A stretch of DNA of 64,000 bases, taken from NCBI GenBank assembly GCA_036399835.1, contig DASWMI010000122.1, positions 32,177 to 96,176 of the forward strand, read 5' to 3'. Shown one piece after another: positions 61,118 to 64,000 of this stretch. The position numbers and the translations under genes were made by a program. Within the stretch, counting starts at the first letter, position 1. Every line of letters starts with the position of its first letter. The notes beneath the pieces were generated by a model. It saw nothing but the letters and a program-made list of their open reading frames with translations, made no database searches and had not been told where the DNA came from. The DNA comes from DASYML01 sp036399835 (GTDB lineage: Bacteria > Acidobacteriota > Blastocatellia > Pyrinomonadales > Pyrinomonadaceae).

Positions 61118-64000
61118 TTAAGGTTGGACGTGGGGCGCAGCGCCCGGAGTCCGGCCTTCGTAATCGCCCGCGATGACGATGGTCAACTGGTCCGGGCGAA
61201 AGTATTTGCGTATCGCGGCGTTGACCTCTTCGACGGTGACTGACTGGACCAGTTGCGGGAAGCGGTCAATATAGTCAGGGCCGAGCTGGTAAAACTCCGC
61301 GTTCCAGAGCGCGCGTGCGAGTCCTTCGTTGGTCGCGAGATCAACTTTAAAGCTACCGATGGCGGAAGACTTTTCGTCCGCCAGCTCATCCGGGCGAATG
61401 CCGTTCTTGACATACTCGCGTATCACGTTGAGCGATGAATCAATGGCCTTCTCGACGTTCTGCGGGTTGACGGAGACGCCTATGTACCAGGGTCCGGCGG
61501 CGAGGCTCGGCGCGCGAAAGCGCGAGTTGATGCCGTAGGTCAGACCTTCCCTATCGCGCACCTGTAGCCCCAGACGCGAAGAGAGCGTGGATTCGCCGAG
61601 CGCGCTGTTGGCTAAGAGGGCCGCGAAATAATCTTTGGAGTCGCGGCGCAAAGGGGCGGCAGAGCCTAGAAAGATGTCCACGTTGGCTTTGTCCTTGAGC
61701 AGCACGACCTGCCTGCGGGCCAGCGTTTGCTGCGGCGGGTCCGCAACCTTGACCTCTACGCTTTGTGGTCCAGTGAACGAATCGAAGGCCGCTTCAAACT
61801 GTTGGCGGACTTCCGCAGCTTTGACATCGCCCGCGAGAGAGATAATTAGGGAACGCCCGCCGTAGTGCTCTGCGTAAAAGCGGCGCACGTCTTCGACCGT
61901 AATGGAACTGATGCTCTTGATAAGCTGCTCGCCCGGAGTTTGATAAAAAGGGTTCGACGGGTCGTAAATCAACTCGGTGAATTTTTCATAGGCGCGGTAA
62001 CGCGTGTTGGCCTGCTGCTCTTGAATGGCGGCGATGGTTTGCTGCTTCAGTTTTTCCAACTCGTCTGCGGGGAAGGCAGGCTCGCGTAGTTCTTCCGCAA
62101 TCGTCTGCATGATGAGCGGGAGGTCTTTCGAGAGCGAGCGCGCGGCGATGTTGACCGCGAAGGGGTCTGTCGAATAGTCAATCTCCGCACCGACGGATTC
62201 GAGCGCGGAGGCAAGCTGCAACTTGTTACGCCGCCTGGTCCCGCGCTCAAGCATCTCCGCCGTCAAACGCGCCAGCCCGGGCTTGTCGCGCGGCTCGAAG
62301 AAAGAGCCTGCGCGGAAAGAGCCGCGGAGGGCGAGCGTCGGCGTCGCGTGGTTTTCAAGCACGAGGAGCGTCGCGCCGTTTGGCAATGATGTGCGCACAA
62401 TGCGACCTGCAAAGTTTGAAGCGCCAGCGGAGGACTGCTGCCCCTCGTTTAGCGCCGCGCTCGAAGCCTGATGCCTGAGCGCGGTGGCGTGCGCCTGCCC
62501 TTTATCCTCAGCAGCGGCGGCAGAGCCTTGCGAGCCGTCTGTCTGGCTTTCGGCTAAGCTGCCTGGCGAGTCAGCCGCGACGCTTGGCGCGCGTTGTTCT
62601 TTCCCTCCCTGGTCTTCAACGGGAACTGTGCCCGGCTCGTGATGAAACTCTACGCCGCTCGGAAAGAGAGCATCCGGCTGGCTATGGTTTGGTCCAGTGC
62701 CATTGCCGCCGGTGGTTTCAACTGCGGCGGTCTTCTTAGGGATAAAGTGCCCGACGGTGCGGTTGTCTTCTGTGAAGTATGTGCGCGCGGCGCGTTGCAC
62801 GTCCGCAGGCTGCACACGCGCTATATTCGCTGCGTAGTCTTTATAAAAACGCCAGTCGGCGACCGCCTCAGCTTCTGACATCTGCTCCGCGATATTGAAA
62901 GTGCCGTCGCGGTTGTAGGCCACCTGGGCCAGTATTTGCTGCCTGGCTTTTTCCACTTCGGCTGGCGCGAGTCCCTCTTCGCCTGCGCGTTGCAGCTCTT
63001 TGAGAATGACATCCTCGACCTGCTTCGGCTCGACGCCGGGCTTGACCGTGGCGATGATGTTAAAGAGGCCGGGGTCTCTATGCTGGTCCGCGTGCGAGCT
63101 GACGCTGACGGCGAGCTGCTTTTCGACCAGAGCCTGATAGAGACGACTCGTCACACCATTTGTCATCGCGGCGGAAAGGACTACGAGCGGATAGGTATCG
63201 TTCTGCGCCGGAGGATTCTGAGCACGCCTGGCAAGCTCTTGATTCGAGAGGACGCCCAACTGACCGAGCACGCCCGGCGTGTGAAATGCTATCTGCACCA
63301 GCGCCAGCTCCCCTGCGCGGCGGACCACCAGACGGCGCTCGCCCTGCTGCTGCGGCTCTTCCGTGTAGACTTCCGGGATAGGATTTTTCGAGGCCGTGTA
63401 TGCGCCGAAATATTTGTTGATGAGAGAGAGCACAGCCCCGCGTTCAAAATCGCCGACAAGGATGGCGGTCGCATTGTTCGGATGATAAAAGGTGTCGTAG
63501 AAAGCCTTGAGCCGAGAGGTCGGGACGCCCTCCACGTCCGAGCGCCAGCCGATGGTCGGATGATGATAGGGATGCTCACGAAAGGCCGTCGCGTAGATAG
63601 CTTCATCGAGGACTTCGCCAGGCTCGTTCTGCCCGCGCTCAAGCTCGTTACGCACGACTGTCATCTCAGACTGGCGGTCCGCATCGTTGATAAAAGAGTT
63701 ACGCATACGGTCGGCTTCCAGCTTGACGGCGAGCTCTATCTGGTCCGACGGCACGGTCTCGAAATAGTTTGTCCGGTCATACCAGGTGGTCGCGTTAAAG
63801 TCCGCGCCGAGCCTTTGCAGCGTCGCGGCAATCTGCGTGTTCTGCTCTTTATTAAACGTCGGTGTGCCCTTGAACATCATGTGTTCAAGCAGATGCGTAG
63901 AGCCTGTATAGCCGACGGCCTCGTTGCGCGAGCCGACCCTGTAAACAACGAGCACGGTCACGACAGGCGCGACGCGGTTCTCCACCAGGAGCACCTTCAT
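61118..64000 (-). CDS. M16-family zinc peptidase, tandem domains, N-terminus cut
   Basis: At least 960 residues; the frame runs off the window and the Met at the edge is probably internal (MKVLLVENR is usually preceded by LxNG). The first half has the inverted zinc motif HLLEH (residues 36-40 of the visible part), with the downstream Glu in the region VLDEAIY. The second half (from about residue 525) is an M16 domain without HxxEH. A low-complexity linker of nearly 100 residues joins them. Such proteins degrade peptides in the periplasm or outside the cell; the signal peptide would be out of view. Confidence 0.9.
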   Translation of the reverse strand: MKVLLVENRVAPVVTVLVVYRVGSRNEAVGYTGSTHLLEHMMFKGTPTFNKEQNTQIAATLQRLGADFNATTWYDRTNYFETVPSDQIELAVKLEADRMRNSFINDADRQSEMTVVRNELERGQNEPGEVLDEAIYATAFREHPYHHPTIGWRSDVEGVPTSRLKAFYDTFYHPNNATAILVGDFERGAVLSLINKYFGAYTASKNPIPEVYTEEPQQQGERRLVVRRAGELALVQIAFHTPGVLGQLGVLSNQELARRAQNPPAQNDTYPLVVLSAAMTNGVTSRLYQALVEKQLAVSVSSHADQHRDPGLFNIIATVKPGVEPKQVEDVILKELQRAGEEGLAPAEVEKARQQILAQVAYNRDGTFNIAEQMSEAEAVADWRFYKDYAANIARVQPADVQRAARTYFTEDNRTVGHFIPKKTAAVETTGGNGTGPNHSQPDALFPSGVEFHHEPGTVPVEDQGGKEQRAPSVAADSPGSLAESQTDGSQGSAAAAEDKGQAHATALRHQASSAALNEGQQSSAGASNFAGRIVRTSLPNGATLLVLENHATPTLALRGSFRAGSFFEPRDKPGLARLTAEMLERGTRRRNKLQLASALESVGAEIDYSTDPFAVNIAARSLSKDLPLIMQTIAEELREPAFPADELEKLKQQTIAAIQEQQANTRYRAYEKFTELIYDPSNPFYQTPGEQLIKSISSITVEDVRRFYAEHYGGRSLIISLAGDVKAAEVRQQFEAAFDSFTGPQSVEVKVADPPQQTLARRQVVLLKDKANVDIFLGSAAPLRRDSKDYFAALLANSALGESTLSSRLGLQVRDREGLTYGINSRFRAPSLAAGPWYIGVSVNPQNVEKAIDSSLNVIREYVKNGIRPDELADEKSSAIGSFKVDLATNEGLARALWNAEFYQLGPDYIDRFPQLVQSVTVEEVNAAIRKYFRPDQLTIVIAGDYEGRTPGAAPHVQP

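Overview
The window looks like a chromosomal segment of an Acidobacteriota member, most likely a Blastocatellia-type organism. This is inference. It rests on four very large TonB-dependent receptors with N-terminal carboxypeptidase-regulatory-like domains, the MoxR/DUF58/DUF4129/DUF4350 cluster, many secreted proteins of unknown function and a moderately high GC content. No rRNA, tRNA, CRISPR array, transposase or phage gene was seen. About 45 genes lie on both strands with short intergenic gaps.

Layout. 0-6 kb: end of an unrecognised gene, a zinc-type alcohol dehydrogenase, an HtrA protease, an aldehyde dehydrogenase and alanine dehydrogenase. 6-17 kb: TonB receptor, stand-alone receiver protein, DUF512 radical-SAM protein with a methyltransferase, and a second TonB receptor followed by a secreted protein. 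18-26 kb: a five-gene MoxR operon (membrane protein, DUF4129, DUF4350, MoxR, DUF58) facing a SpoIIM-like gene. 26-31 kb: secreted protein, DinB, zinc-ribbon protein, glutamate formiminotransferase/cyclodeaminase, PilZ protein and an ABHD18-like hydrolase. 31-37 kb: three secreted proteins (S8 protease, an unrecognised protein, an EXORDIUM/phosphate-induced-protein-1-like protein). 37-45 kb: second aldehyde dehydrogenase, aminopeptidase P, TPR protein, third TonB receptor. 45-53 kb: DHH phosphoesterase, CorA with a coupled small membrane protein, a CcdA-TlpA fusion with a thioredoxin-like partner, an AraC-type regulator, a TlpA protein and ThiO-like oxidase. 53-64 kb: isocitrate dehydrogenase, an operon of a His/Cys-rich secreted protein, the fourth TonB receptor and a BNR lipoprotein with a CPCC motif, a thioredoxin-fold protein, and a two-domain M16 peptidase cut by the window edge.

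The most striking signal is not a gene. The palindromic heptamer TGGWCCA occurs about 83 times by eye count, roughly once per 770 bases, against about 8 expected at uniform base composition. It is found in CDS in all three reading frames and at similar density between genes. This resembles the HIP1 palindrome of cyanobacteria and is probably a DNA-level signal.

A second layer is intergenic. Degenerate 7-base tandem repeats with inverted partners sit directly against start codons that lack Shine-Dalgarno sequences. There are also strong hairpins, some sharing a TTGACGATT core. Three of the four TonB receptor genes are preceded by sequences resembling sigma-54 -24/-12 promoters. Two neighbouring secreted-protein genes share a near-identical promoter element about 290 bases upstream of their starts.
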